A stretch of DNA of 64,000 bases from Anaerostipes hominis (ex Lee et al. 2021) (GTDB taxonomy: Bacteria; Bacillota; Clostridia; Lachnospirales; Lachnospiraceae). A program made the position numbers and the translations under genes. Positions 16,002 to 25,642 of this stretch are shown piece after piece. The DNA lies in NCBI RefSeq assembly GCF_002270485.1, contig NZ_NQOG01000006.1:62001-126000 (forward strand), given 5' to 3'. The notes below the pieces were generated by a model, which saw nothing but the letters and a program-made list of their open reading frames with translations, searched no databases and had not been told where the DNA came from. Every line of letters begins with the position of its first letter. The stretch's first letter is position 1.

Positions 16002-17717
16002 ATGAAGGTTATACTTACTGCAATCAACGCAAAATATATTCATTCCAATCTGGCTGTCTACTGCCTGCGGGCCTATGCAAAGCCCTACCGGGAGGAGATT
16101 ACCATCGCGGAATATACGATCAATCAGCAGACAGACGATATCTTGATGGATCTATATAAACAAAAGCCGGATCTACTCTGCTTTTCCTGCTATATATGGA
16201 ATATAGAATATGTTGAAAGCATCCTCCGGGAGATCAAAAAGCTTTTTCCCGCCCTGCCAGTCTGGCTGGGCGGCCCGGAGGTATCTTATGATGCCCAAGA
16301 TGTGCTGAAACGTTTTCCCCAGGTCACCGGAGTAATCAAAGGAGAAGGGGAAGAGACCTTTTTGGAACTGATGGACTATTATCACGGCAAAAAAGATGAT
16401 CTTTCACAGATTGACGGCATCACCTGGAGGAGCGGAGAAACAATCACAGACAATCCATGGAGGCCGGTGATGGACCTTAGCAAGGTCCCTTTTGTATATA
16501 ACCATATGGAGGACTTTCAGCATAGGATCATATATTATGAATCCAGCCGCGGCTGCCCGTTTTCCTGCAGCTACTGTCTTTCTTCCATTGATAAATGCCT
16601 TCGGTTCAGGGATCTTTCCCTCGTAAAAAAAGAGCTCCAATTTTTTATTGACCACAAGGTTCCCCAGGTAAAGTTTGTTGACCGGACTTTTAACTGTAAT
16701 CGTACACATGCTATGGCTATATGGAGATATCTCAAGGAACATGACAACGGAGTCACGAACTTTCATTTTGAAGTAGCAGCCGATCTGCTCAATGAAGAAG
16801 AACTGCAGCTGATCTCAGGCATGCGTCCCGGCCTGATCCAGTTAGAGATCGGTGTTCAATCCACAAATCCTGAGACCATCCGTGAGATCCACCGGACAAT
16901 GGATTTTAAGAAGGTGGCAGGAATCGTCAAAAAGATCAATGAGGGGCACAACATCCACCAGCATCTGGATCTGATCGCAGGGCTTCCATATGAGGACCTG
17001 CAAAGCTTTGCTTCGTCATTTAATGACGTTTACAAGGTAAGGCCGGAACAGCTTCAGCTGGGATTTTTAAAGGTGCTCAAAGGCTCCCATATGGAAAAGA
17101 AAAAGCATGAATATGGCCTTGTATTCAAGGATACGCCTCCCTATGAGGTTCTGTATACCAAATGGCTTCCCTATGAGGATATGATGACTCTGAAATCCAT
17201 AGAGAATATGGTGGAGATCTATTATAACAGCCGGCAGTTTGCCAACACAATGGAATATTTGGAGCATGAGTTCTCCTCGCCCTTTCACATGTATCAGTGT
17301 CTGGGGAATTTTTATGAGGACAAGGGATATCACAAGATGAATCATTCCCGGATCGCCTCCTATGAGATACTGGAGGAATTTATCTGCCGGTATGCAGGGA
17401 ATGAGAGTCTTCCGCTTTACCGGGAACTGTTAACCTACGACTTATATTTAAGAGAAAATATCAAAAACAGGCCGTCTTTTTCCGGGGAATACACGGTAAA
17501 CAAAGACGAGCTGTATGATCTCTATGACAATATACTTCCAAAGAATCGGGAACTCTCTGCCTATGCCAATAAAAATCTGCGGAAGATGTCCCACATCGAA
17601 AAGTTCCAGTTTGATGTTGCGGGGGACGGGAGCCGGAAGGAAACCCTCCTGCTCTTTGACTATCAAAAAAGAGACCCTTTAAACCGCCAGGCTTATGTGG
17701 TCCGGATATGGAGATAA
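16002..17717 (+). CDS. B12-binding radical SAM protein with DUF4080
   Basis: A 571-residue protein. Residues 1-130 form a cobalamin-binding Rossmann domain. The radical SAM core starts with the 4Fe-4S motif Cys185-PFS-Cys189-SY-Cys192, and a C-terminal DUF4080 domain follows. SYDAQDVLKRFPQVTGVIKGEGEETFLEL is typical of B12-binding radical SAM proteins. The family is widespread in Clostridia and probably modifies a small molecule or tRNA; the reaction is unknown. The start follows ACAGGAGAC. Its last codons run into the next gene's ribosome site. Confidence 0.85.
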   Translation: MKVILTAINAKYIHSNLAVYCLRAYAKPYREEITIAEYTINQQTDDILMDLYKQKPDLLCFSCYIWNIEYVESILREIKKLFPALPVWLGGPEVSYDAQDVLKRFPQVTGVIKGEGEETFLELMDYYHGKKDDLSQIDGITWRSGETITDNPWRPVMDLSKVPFVYNHMEDFQHRIIYYESSRGCPFSCSYCLSSIDKCLRFRDLSLVKKELQFFIDHKVPQVKFVDRTFNCNRTHAMAIWRYLKEHDNGVTNFHFEVAADLLNEEELQLISGMRPGLIQLEIGVQSTNPETIREIHRTMDFKKVAGIVKKINEGHNIHQHLDLIAGLPYEDLQSFASSFNDVYKVRPEQLQLGFLKVLKGSHMEKKKHEYGLVFKDTPPYEVLYTKWLPYEDMMTLKSIENMVEIYYNSRQFANTMEYLEHEFSSPFHMYQCLGNFYEDKGYHKMNHSRIASYEILEEFICRYAGNESLPLYRELLTYDLYLRENIKNRPSFSGEYTVNKDELYDLYDNILPKNRELSAYANKNLRKMSHIEKFQFDVAGDGSRKETLLLFDYQKRDPLNRQAYVVRIWR

Positions 17718-17721
17718 GATC

Positions 17722-19399
17722 TTGACAAGAAAAGAAATGAAAAAACAGGCCAGACAGACGGTGAAAAGGCATTACGCTCTATTTCTTGCCATCTGTCTTG
17801 TTTCCGCATTCCTTGGTTCCGAGTTTTCTGACTCGATAAAATCCATCAAAACATATTCTACGGAGTTCACTCATGCAGCAGTATCCGGCACAGTGGCCAC
17901 TTCAAAAGGTGTTGTGGATGTGGCAGAGGATATCGCGGCAGGGGACACCGAATCCGGCAGAAAGCTTTCCAAAAAGATTGAGAAAGAACATATCGACGCA
18001 TCCAAAAAGCAGAACCCCGCATTCGGACGGAGCAGAGGAGTCTTTGCACAGATACTCAATGGCGTCACCTCAGGATCTCTCCTGGTCACACTGGCATCGG
18101 GTATGAATTCCCTGTTTGGCTCTCAAAATGTTACCCTGGCCATTTTACTGGTTTTCTGCCTGGCTGCTGTTTTATCCTTTTGGATTCTCATTGTCAATAC
18201 CTTCGCCGTCATCTCCCGCAGAATGTTTCTGGAAGGGCGTGTTTACCACAAAGTTCCGGCTCAGCATGTGTTATTCCTGCTTCGGGTAAAAAAATGGCTC
18301 CGTGCGTCCAAGACGATGCTTACTGTTTCCATTTTTCAGTTTCTGTGGACTTTTACGGTCATTGGAGGCATCATAAAAAAGTATTCCTATTATCTTGTGC
18401 CTTACATCGTGGCAGAAAATCCGTCGATCAAATCCCGGGATGCAATCCGGCTGTCCAGAGAGATGATGAACGGACATAAGTGGCAGTGTTTTTTTTGAAA
18501 TGTCCTTCCTGGGCTGGTGGCTGCTGGAACTTGTGACGCTTGGATTGAGTGCAGTTTTTTACTCCAATGCCTACCGGACGGCGGCTTTTTGTGAATACTA
18601 TACATACTTAAGAAATAAAGCAAAGGAAAAAGGAATCCCTAATTTAGAGCTACTCAATGACAAATATTTGTTTGAGAAAGCAGACGAACAAGCAATTCAA
18701 TCTGCATATGGAGATGTACTCCAGATTATAGAAGCAGCTAGTCAATTTAAGGACCGCCGCACAAAGCTCAGCAGGTTTTTTTAAGACTATCTTGGCATCG
18801 TATTGATCAACACAGAGGCCGAAAAAGAATATGAACGATACCAGACAGAGCAGCTTCACATCCAGGCCATGAAAAATGCGGCGGACAAAGATTCTTATCC
18901 CACTAGGCTGAGTATGATGCCGGAAAGCAAAAAACGCCGCAGAATTGAGACTCTGCATTATATGCGCCGTTATACCTTATGGTCATTGACGCTGCTTTTC
19001 TTTATCTTGTCCTTTCTGGGCTGGATTTGGGAAGTGAGCCTGCATTTAATCGCCAGCGGTGTTTTTACCAACAGGGGAATCCTTCACGGTCCCTGGATTC
19101 CCATCTACGGAGCCGGCGGAATCTTGATCCTGACACTGTTAAATAAACTGAGACAAAAACCGATCCTGGAATTTATCAGTATCGTGGCTGTCTGCGGATG
19201 TGTGGAATATTTTACTTCTGTCTTTCTGGAAACGATGCATCACGGGCAAAGATGGTGGGATTACAGCGGATACTTTCTGAATATCCACGGCAGGGTCTGC
19301 GCGGAAGGCCTGCTTGTTTTCGGTATTGGCGGGCTGGCCATTGTATACGTCCTGGCGCCGTTTCTTGACAATATGATACAGAGACTTCAGCCGAATTAG
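17722..19399 (+). pseudogene. DUF975/CmpB-like membrane protein split by a frameshift and a stop
   Basis: Three consecutive pieces form one protein of about 560 residues. They are a DUF975 membrane domain beginning TTG-ACA-AGA (ribosome site GGAG), its continuation SFLGWWLLELVTLG, and a C-terminal CmpB-like membrane domain (FLGWIWEVSLHLI, then GPWIPIYGAGGILIL). The first break is at a run of eight T at 18489-18496: the frame ends CFF-stop, and with seven T it would continue FFEMSFLG. The second is an in-frame TAA at 18782 where Lys-Asp would be expected (RFF-stop-DYLGIVLINTEAEKEYE). Both breaks touch T-runs. It would have had about ten membrane segments. Function unknown. Confidence 0.75.
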
Positions 19400-19445
19400 A
19401 GATAAGTTTGTTTCTGGCATCTAAATTTTTTGCTATGAAAAAGGA

Positions 19446-19474
19446 TTGATTTCACAAATTAACAGTGTTATAAT
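19446..19474 (+). promoter_or_regulatory. promoter of the thrS T-box transcript
   Basis: TTGATT and TATAAT are separated by exactly 17 bp, directly ahead of the T-box leader. Confidence 0.75.
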
Positions 19475-19479
19475 ATGTG

Positions 19480-19717
19480 GGAAATAAAAAAGCGTTGAAG
19501 AGAAGAGTAATCTGTGAAAGTCTTCCAGAGAGAGATGCATTTGGTGAGAGCATCTTAAGTACTAAAACAGATGAAGACCACCTCCGAGCGGCTGCAAACC
19601 AGCCCGGCCGACACCGTTATCGTCAACGAAGTGGTCTGCTTTACGATATGAAGCAGGCAACCAAGGGTGGAACCGCGTGAATAACGTCCCATGGATTTTT
19701 CCATGGGGCTTTTTTTA
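19480..19717 (+). promoter_or_regulatory. T-box riboswitch controlling thrS
   Basis: The leader contains the conserved T-box sequence AAGGGTGGAACCGCG (19663-19677), which pairs with the uncharged tRNA acceptor end. It is followed by a terminator hairpin (GTCCCATGG with CCATGGGGC, then eight T). Upstream, the Stem I region carries GATGAAGACCACC, where an ACC specifier (19577-19579 or 19580-19582) fits tRNA-Thr. High uncharged tRNA-Thr should favour the antiterminator and turn on thrS. A short open frame inside this region has no coding support. Confidence 0.9.
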
Positions 19718-19790
19718 TTCCATAGGAATGTTCTCCCTATGGAATAAAAAAGCCCTCCGGGCATGATGCACACGATGTGCCAAGGAAGGC
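19710..19790. repeat. terminator-linked intergenic repeat, copy 1
   Basis: Directly after the T-run of the T-box terminator, ATTCCATAGG and CCTATGGAAT make a 10-bp hairpin. It is followed by AATAAAAAAGCCCTCCGGGC and a TGCACACGATGTGC palindrome. The same order recurs at 35736-35815, and its first half at 60795-60820. Confidence 0.55.
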
Positions 19791-19830
19791 TGCTTTGTTC
19801 TTAATTACAATACAAGAAAGGAAAAATACT

Positions 19831-21765
19831 ATGAAGATTACATTAAAAGATGGATCTGTTAAAGAGTACGGCCAGAGCATGTCTGTCATTGATATCGCAA
19901 AGGATATCAGTGAAGGACTTGCAAGAGTTGCTTGTGCAGGGGAGATCAACGGGGAAGTCGTGGATTTAAGGACTATTGTAGAGGATGACTGCGAGCTGAG
20001 TATCCTTACCTTTGACTCGGAAGGGGGAAGACACGCTTTCCGCCATACTGCATCCCATATTTTAGCCCAGGCTGTAAAACGCCTGTACCCGGAGACAAAG
20101 CTTGCCATCGGGCCGTCTATCGACAATGGATTTTACTATGACATGGAGAAGGATACTCCATTTACACAGGATGATCTGGAGAAGATTGAAGCAGAAATGA
20201 AAAAGATTGTAAAAGAAAATTTGGAGATCACTTGTTTTACGAAACCAAGAGAAGAAGCAATCGCATTTATGAAGGAACGCAACGAGCCGTATAAGGTAGA
20301 ACTCATCGAGGATCTTCCTGAGGATTCCGTTATCAGTTTCTATCAGCAGGGTGAATTCATTGACCTGTGTGCAGGACCTCATCTGATGACAACAAAGCCT
20401 GTGAAAGCGTTTAAGCTCACAAGCATCGCCGGAGCCTACTGGCGCGGTAATGAAAAGAATCAGATGCTCACCCGTATCTATGGAACTGCATTTGCAAAAA
20501 AAGCAGATCTGAAAGATTACCTGACCATGATGGAGGAAGCGAAAAAACGTGACCACAGAAAGCTTGGAAAAGAACTCGGACTCTTTATGATGAGAGATGA
20601 AGGGCCGGGATTCCCATTCTTTTTACCAAATGGTATGGTGCTTAAGAATACTTTGCTGGACTACTGGAGAGAAATCCATAACAAAGCAGGATATGTAGAG
20701 ATCTCCAGCCCGATCATGCTGAGCAGGCACCTGTGGGAGACATCCGGACACTGGGATCACTACCAGGAAAATATGTATACAACGGTCATCGATGAAGAAG
20801 ACTTTGCCATCAAACCTATGAACTGCCCAGGCGGCGTTTTAGTATACCAGTCAGAGCCACGCTCTTACCGTGACCTGCCGCTTCGCATGGGAGAACTGGG
20901 ATTGGTACACCGCCACGAAAAATCCGGACAGCTTCACGGACTAATGCGTGTCCGCTGTTTTACACAGGATGATGCCCATATTTTTATGATGCCTGAGCAG
21001 ATCAAAGATGAGATCAAAGGTGTCGCAGCGCTGATCGACCAGGTTTACAGCCTGTTTGGATTCAAATACCATGTGGAATTGTCCACCCGGCCGGAAGACA
21101 GCATGGGAAGTGATGAAGACTGGGAGATGGCTACAGATTCTTTGAGGAGCGCACTGGACGATCTTGGACTTGACTATGTAGTCAATGAAGGGGATGGAGC
21201 ATTCTACGGACCGAAGATTGATTTCCATCTGGAAGATTCCATCGGAAGAACATGGCAGTGCGGAACCATTCAGTTAGACTTCCAGCTTCCTCTGCGGTTT
21301 GACCTCCATTACACTGGAGCAGACGGAGAGAAGCACCGTCCGATCATGATCCACAGGGTTGCTTTTGGTTCCATCGAACGGTTTATCGGTATCCTGATCG
21401 AACACTTCGCAGGAGCATTTCCGACCTGGCTGGCACCAGTGCAGGTGAAGGTCATTCCGATCTCTGACAAGCATTTAGACTATGGAAACAAAGTGCTGGA
21501 TGCGTTAAAAGAAGCCGGCATCCGCGCTGAGATTGACACCAGGGCTGAAAAGATGGGTTATAAGATCCGGGAGGCACAGCTTCATAAGATCCCATATATG
21601 CTAGTTGTGGGAGGAAAAGAAGAAGAAAACCAGGCCGTTTCCGTGAGAAGCCGATTTAAGGGAGATGAGGGGCAGATGTCCTTAGATGAATTCCTTTCTG
21701 CGGTCAAAAAGGAAATTGAGACAAAAGAAATCCGCCAGGTAGAAAAAGAAGACGAAGAGAAATAA
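19831..21765 (+). CDS. thrS: threonyl-tRNA synthetase
   Basis: A 644-residue class II synthetase of normal length. It has a TGS domain (MKITLKDGSVKEYGQSM), an editing domain with HTASHILAQAVKRLYP, and a catalytic core with MNCPGG (zinc cysteine near residue 334) and HRHEKSG. The aminoacyl-adenylate site contains GPKIDFH and FQLPLRFDL, and a C-terminal anticodon-binding domain ends the protein. It charges tRNA-Thr in the cytoplasm. Expression is set by the T-box leader; the ATG follows AGAAAGGAAAAATACT. A strong terminator follows. Confidence 0.97.
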   Translation: MKITLKDGSVKEYGQSMSVIDIAKDISEGLARVACAGEINGEVVDLRTIVEDDCELSILTFDSEGGRHAFRHTASHILAQAVKRLYPETKLAIGPSIDNGFYYDMEKDTPFTQDDLEKIEAEMKKIVKENLEITCFTKPREEAIAFMKERNEPYKVELIEDLPEDSVISFYQQGEFIDLCAGPHLMTTKPVKAFKLTSIAGAYWRGNEKNQMLTRIYGTAFAKKADLKDYLTMMEEAKKRDHRKLGKELGLFMMRDEGPGFPFFLPNGMVLKNTLLDYWREIHNKAGYVEISSPIMLSRHLWETSGHWDHYQENMYTTVIDEEDFAIKPMNCPGGVLVYQSEPRSYRDLPLRMGELGLVHRHEKSGQLHGLMRVRCFTQDDAHIFMMPEQIKDEIKGVAALIDQVYSLFGFKYHVELSTRPEDSMGSDEDWEMATDSLRSALDDLGLDYVVNEGDGAFYGPKIDFHLEDSIGRTWQCGTIQLDFQLPLRFDLHYTGADGEKHRPIMIHRVAFGSIERFIGILIEHFAGAFPTWLAPVQVKVIPISDKHLDYGNKVLDALKEAGIRAEIDTRAEKMGYKIREAQLHKIPYMLVVGGKEEENQAVSVRSRFKGDEGQMSLDEFLSAVKKEIETKEIRQVEKEDEEK

Positions 21766-21770
21766 ATGAA

Positions 21771-21808
21771 AACATCCCGAATACGTTCATTGCCGTATTC
21801 GGGATGTT
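21771..21808. terminator. intrinsic terminator of thrS
   Basis: AACATCCCGAATACG and CGTATTCGGGATGTT form a 15-bp perfect stem with an 8-nt loop followed by CTTTAATT. Confidence 0.85.
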
Positions 21809-21834
21809 CTTTAATTACTGAGTAAATGATAAAT

Positions 21835-21908
21835 CGGGGTAACAGGATTCGAACCTGCGACCTCACGGCCCCCAGCCGTGCGCTCTAACCAAACTGAGCC
21901 ATACCCCG
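21835..21908 (-). tRNA. tRNA-Pro (anticodon GGG)
   Basis: Read on the minus strand, the 74-nt sequence folds as a tRNA: acceptor CGGGGTA/TACCCCG, a D-arm with GGCTCAGTTTGGTTAGAGC, anticodon stem CACGG/CCGTG around CTGGGGG, and the T-arm GCAGGTTCGAATCCTGT. The anticodon GGG reads proline codons CCC and CCT. The CCA end is not encoded. It is the only tRNA gene I find in the window. Confidence 0.95.
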
Positions 21909-22025
21909 CTAGAGATATTTTATCGAATAATATCGAAGAGTGCAAGCATTATTTAAATATACTCAAATTCTTTCTTATGATAAAATAAATACAATAGATA
22001 CAAAGCAGAAAGGAACCAGGATATT

Positions 22026-22724
22026 GTGAAACTATTATTGATCGAAGATGATATGGAAATCAGCGAGATGCTGGAAGATTTTTTGAGCAGAGAAGCATTT
22101 GAAGTGGAAACAGCTTTTGACGGTGAGATGGCCTGTCAGAAGTTTTTTGAAGGTTCTTATGATCTGGTGCTGCTGGATCTGATGATCCCGAAACTAAGCG
22201 GGATGGAAGTCATGAAAAAAATCAGGGAGGATAGTGTTGTTCCGATCATCATTCTATCAGCAAAGGATACGGAACTTGATAAGTCACTGGGACTTCTTTT
22301 AGGTGCAGATGATTATATTACCAAACCCTTTTCTGTGACAGAGGTATTAGCAAGAATTAAGGCAAACATACGCAGGACAACCCAGTATTTAACCTTTGCA
22401 GAGCAGCCTGAATCTTTGCAGCTTCTGAAAGCCGGAGAACTCACCATGAATCTGGATGATTACACGGTTTCTAAAAATGGAAAGAAACTGGATTTAACTG
22501 CAAAAGAATTTGAAATTCTTAAGCTTCTTATGGGGAATCCCAAAAAAGTATATACCAAGGAACAGATTTATTCTGCTGTATGGAAAGATTACTACATGGG
22601 AGATGAAAATGCAGTGAACGTCCACATCAGCAGACTGAGGAATAAAATAGAAAATAATGCCCGGAAACCCAAGTATATCATAACGGTTTGGGGAATTGGT
22701 TATAAGCTGGGGGAAAATCTATGA
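22026..22724 (+). CDS. OmpR-type response regulator
   Basis: A 232-residue regulator with a receiver domain (acidic pocket E7-D8-D9, phosphoacceptor Asp51 in LVLLDLMIP, switch residues in ILSAKD and the Lys of DDYITKPF) and a C-terminal winged helix (DLTAKEFEILKLL, then ENAVNVHISRLRNKI). The start is GTG after AAAGGAACC. It overlaps the histidine kinase by 4 bp. With the ABC exporter genes behind, it forms a module that in Firmicutes usually senses and answers peptide antibiotics. Confidence 0.9.
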   Translation: MKLLLIEDDMEISEMLEDFLSREAFEVETAFDGEMACQKFFEGSYDLVLLDLMIPKLSGMEVMKKIREDSVVPIIILSAKDTELDKSLGLLLGADDYITKPFSVTEVLARIKANIRRTTQYLTFAEQPESLQLLKAGELTMNLDDYTVSKNGKKLDLTAKEFEILKLLMGNPKKVYTKEQIYSAVWKDYYMGDENAVNVHISRLRNKIENNARKPKYIITVWGIGYKLGENL

Positions 22725-23656
22725 CAATGCCCATCCTTTACATATTGGTAGTATTAACTCTGCTTTTCGCTGTTTTCTTTACAGCAGAGTACTTTCGATA
22801 TAAAAACCAGACGAAAAATATTGCAGAGCTTACTAGACAGCTCGACAGGATTTTAACGGAGGATACAGACGAAAAAGTAATGTCCTTTACCGGTTCGGCA
22901 GAGATTGCAGATTTAATCTGCCAGATGAACCGCCTGCTGGAGGACCGTCAAAAGGTAAAAGCTGATTATAAAAAAGCTGAGATTGCCTCCAAAAAAATGC
23001 TCTCGAATGTATCTCATGATATTAAAACTCCGCTGACCGTTATCCTTGGATATCTTGAAATTATGTCAGATCAGCCGGGGGAAAATAAAACAGAATTAAA
23101 GAAGATTCAGAGAAAAGCCACCCAGTTGATGGAATTGATCAATGAATTTTTCATATTGTCAAAAATAGAGGCCGGTGATACGGATCTTACCATGTCAAAA
23201 CTTTCGATCAATGAGATCTTAAGACAGAACGTTGTGGATTTCTATAATATCCTCACAGCAAAAGATTTTGATGTGGAAATTGATATTCCCGAAAAAGATG
23301 TGTTTGTATATGGAAATGAAGATGCCATAAGCCGCATCTTATTTAATTTGATCACAAATGTCATCCGCTATGGATCAGATGGAAGCTATCTTGGGGTCAG
23401 ACTGAGAGAAGAAGAATCTACAGTTTTTATTGAAGTGATGGACAAAGGGAAAGGAATAACCAAAGAAAATTTGTCCCATGTGTTTGACAGATTGTACACG
23501 CTGGACGATTCCAGAAACAAAAACATGGGCGGCAACGGACTTGGCCTTACAATCGCAAAAACACTTGCAGTGAGGATGGGCGGGGACCTTTCTTTACAGA
23601 GCATTCCATACGAAAAAACTACATTTACGCTGCAATTAAACAAATTTAATTATTAA
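22721..23656 (+). CDS. sensor histidine kinase, short single-membrane-segment type
   Basis: 311 residues: one N-terminal membrane helix (about 4-24), a short linker, then a HisKA dimerisation domain with the phosphorylated His99 in NVSHDIKTPLT, and an ATPase domain with the N box (NLITNVIRYG), G1 (DKGKGIT) and G2 (GNGLGLTIA). There is no extracytoplasmic sensor domain, so it may rely on its ABC partner or the membrane for sensing, as in antibiotic-peptide detection modules. It is translationally coupled to the response regulator. Confidence 0.9.
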   Translation: MTMPILYILVVLTLLFAVFFTAEYFRYKNQTKNIAELTRQLDRILTEDTDEKVMSFTGSAEIADLICQMNRLLEDRQKVKADYKKAEIASKKMLSNVSHDIKTPLTVILGYLEIMSDQPGENKTELKKIQRKATQLMELINEFFILSKIEAGDTDLTMSKLSINEILRQNVVDFYNILTAKDFDVEIDIPEKDVFVYGNEDAISRILFNLITNVIRYGSDGSYLGVRLREEESTVFIEVMDKGKGITKENLSHVFDRLYTLDDSRNKNMGGNGLGLTIAKTLAVRMGGDLSLQSIPYEKTTFTLQLNKFNY

Positions 23657-23748
23657 AACTTCCTCCGAAAGAAATTCGTAAGATTTATTCAACAGTTCTG
23701 AAAATCCAAAGCTGTATGATAAATGAAAAAGGAAGGGAGAACCATATT

Positions 23749-24684
23749 ATGAAAGATGTATTGAAAACATCTCATCTTACCAAGACCGTTGACGGAAAAG
23801 AAATTCTTTCAGATCTGAATATGTCGGTGCACAAAGGTGAGATTTACGGATTCCTGGGACCAAACGGTGCAGGAAAGACAACAACCATGAAGCTTGTCAC
23901 AAATCTTTGGAAGCCAACCTCAGGAGAGATCGAACTGTTTGGGGATAAACTTGGCCCCTCATCCCATGATCTTTTAAAACGGATGGGGAGTATGATCGAG
24001 TTTCCTGTGTTTTATGAGGAACTAAGCGGAGAAGAAAATTTGAAGCTGCACTGCGAATATATGGGATACTACAGTCCTGACTGTGTGGGCAGTGCACTTG
24101 ACATGCTGGATCTCACAGGTGCAGCCAGACAACATGTGAAAAGCTATTCTCTGGGCATGAAACAGCGTCTTGGGATTGCCAGGGCAGTTCTTGCCAAACC
24201 GGAACTACTGATTCTCGATGAGCCATATAACGGGCTGGATCCTGCAGGGATGAAGAAGATCAGGGATCTTTTAAAAACCTTGTGCGACGAATATGGCATT
24301 ACAATCCTTATATCCAGTCACCTTTTATCAGAAGTGGAAAATCTGGCGGATACTATCGGAATTATACATCACGGCCATATGCTCAATGAACTGTCTATGC
24401 AGGAGATTTCCGAGGGAAGCCTTGCATATATCGAACTTGTGACCTCTGATGTGAAGCACACCTCATATATCCTGGAGGAGAAACTCTCGGTTTCTGATTT
24501 TAAAGTAATGGATGAAGGTGAAATTCGGATCTATGACAGTTCTATTTCCACTGGCACTTTGTCCAGAGTGCTCTCACAAAACAACGTGAAAATAGATGCC
24601 TTGAAAAGAAAAAATGATTCACTGGAAGATTATTTTTTGAAACTTACAGCACAATCAGAAGGGGAGGGAAAGTCCTATGTTTAA
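23749..24684 (+). CDS. ABC transporter ATPase, bacitracin/lantibiotic-resistance type
   Basis: From the ATG after GGAAGGGAGAACC the product has 311 residues. It shows Walker A (GPNGAGKTT), the signature (SYSLGMKQRLGIARA), Walker B (LLILDEPYNGLDPAG) and the H-loop (SSHLLSEVE). The C-terminal extension resembles BcrA-type exporters. It should power the permease encoded next, whose gene overlaps by 8 bp. A likely task is removal of a membrane-acting peptide antibiotic, under the two-component system upstream. Confidence 0.85.
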   Translation: MKDVLKTSHLTKTVDGKEILSDLNMSVHKGEIYGFLGPNGAGKTTTMKLVTNLWKPTSGEIELFGDKLGPSSHDLLKRMGSMIEFPVFYEELSGEENLKLHCEYMGYYSPDCVGSALDMLDLTGAARQHVKSYSLGMKQRLGIARAVLAKPELLILDEPYNGLDPAGMKKIRDLLKTLCDEYGITILISSHLLSEVENLADTIGIIHHGHMLNELSMQEISEGSLAYIELVTSDVKHTSYILEEKLSVSDFKVMDEGEIRIYDSSISTGTLSRVLSQNNVKIDALKRKNDSLEDYFLKLTAQSEGEGKSYV

Positions 24685-25387
24685 ATTAATAAAGTTAGAA
24701 TGGCAGAAGCATAAAATCAGCAAATATATTGCTGGTGCTGCAATCTTAATCGCAGTATTAGCAATATTTAATTTTGCTATGGCATTTCTGGGGATCGCCG
24801 ATGATTCCGCAACAGGAGTCCCGGATATGGCTTTGAAGCACATGGGGATCTCCACAAATGTAGAACTATTGACAGATATCTCATTTTTAATCTTTGCCGC
24901 TGTCATGCATGCTACATTTATTATATCTGAATATAAAAATAAAACTATGGAACTGATGTTTACTTATCCGGTAAGCCGGAAAAAAATCATGCTCTCAAAA
25001 ATCGCAGCTGTCTGGATCTTTAGTTTTGTATCTTTGGCCGCTGCCAAATTGATATGTTACGCTGTTGTCCAGCTTGGTATGAATTTTTATCAAAATTCCT
25101 CCTTCCCGATGGATGTATCGCTTACCGATCCAATGTTTTATCTGACAACGCTTTTAAAATCTGCTTCCACAATCTGTATTAGTTTTATCGCACTTTTTAT
25201 CGGGATGACAGCTAAATCCTCAAAGGCAGCCATTGTCTCCTCTTTTTTACTGATTGTTCTTATGCAGGGAAACATCGGCGGAGCCTCTCTGAGGGAGAAT
25301 ATATTTATACCGTCTATTCTCACTGTTATTTCATTGCTGTTTGCCGGGATATGTGTTCGGATGGCAGAGAAGAAGGACATTACATGA
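24677..25387 (+). CDS. ABC transporter permease, ABC-2 type
   Basis: A 236-residue integral membrane protein with six predicted helices. An amphipathic start (MFKLIKLEWQKHK) and TFIISEYKNKTMELMFTYPVSRKKIMLSK after the second segment are typical of BcrB/EcsB-like permeases. It overlaps the ATPase gene and must be its partner. A terminator follows directly, closing the four-gene module. Only one permease is present, so a homodimer is expected. Confidence 0.85.
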   Translation: MFKLIKLEWQKHKISKYIAGAAILIAVLAIFNFAMAFLGIADDSATGVPDMALKHMGISTNVELLTDISFLIFAAVMHATFIISEYKNKTMELMFTYPVSRKKIMLSKIAAVWIFSFVSLAAAKLICYAVVQLGMNFYQNSSFPMDVSLTDPMFYLTTLLKSASTICISFIALFIGMTAKSSKAAIVSSFLLIVLMQGNIGGASLRENIFIPSILTVISLLFAGICVRMAEKKDIT

Positions 25388-25402
25388 TCATATAATTGAT
25401 AG

Positions 25403-25433
25403 AATCCCGGAGATTGAATTTCTCTGGGATTTT
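25403..25433. terminator. intrinsic terminator of the ABC operon
   Basis: AATCCCGGAGA pairs with TCTCTGGGATT (one G-T pair), then TTTAT. Confidence 0.7.
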
Positions 25434-25449
25434 ATCATATTAAGAACTT

Positions 25450-25560
25450 ATTCAATTTTTCCATCTAAAAAAGCATTTAAAATATTTTGTGGAGCATCAT
25501 AATAGAAGCTGCTGTTATAATCATCAATTTTATCACTGACAAACTCTATATTATGTCAAA
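25450..25560 (-). pseudogene. short C-terminal remnant, family unknown
   Basis: Minus-strand reading gives VSDKIDDYNSSFYYDAPQ, then NILNAFLDGKIE and a stop, with no start. It reads like a real protein tail, but I cannot name it. The rest of 25388-25642 holds only the terminator before it and the ribosome site of the next gene. Confidence 0.3.
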
Positions 25561-25642
25561 ATAGAATCAGAAGAATGCAGAAGATCCAGCTGTGTGTTAA
25601 AATGAAAAAAGAACATAGGACAGAATCATTACAGGAGGAAAT

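Noticed and set aside
19477-19680. Open frame in the thrS leader
   Set aside because: It lies wholly inside the T-box riboswitch; its bases are explained by the conserved RNA structure, and it has no ribosome site.
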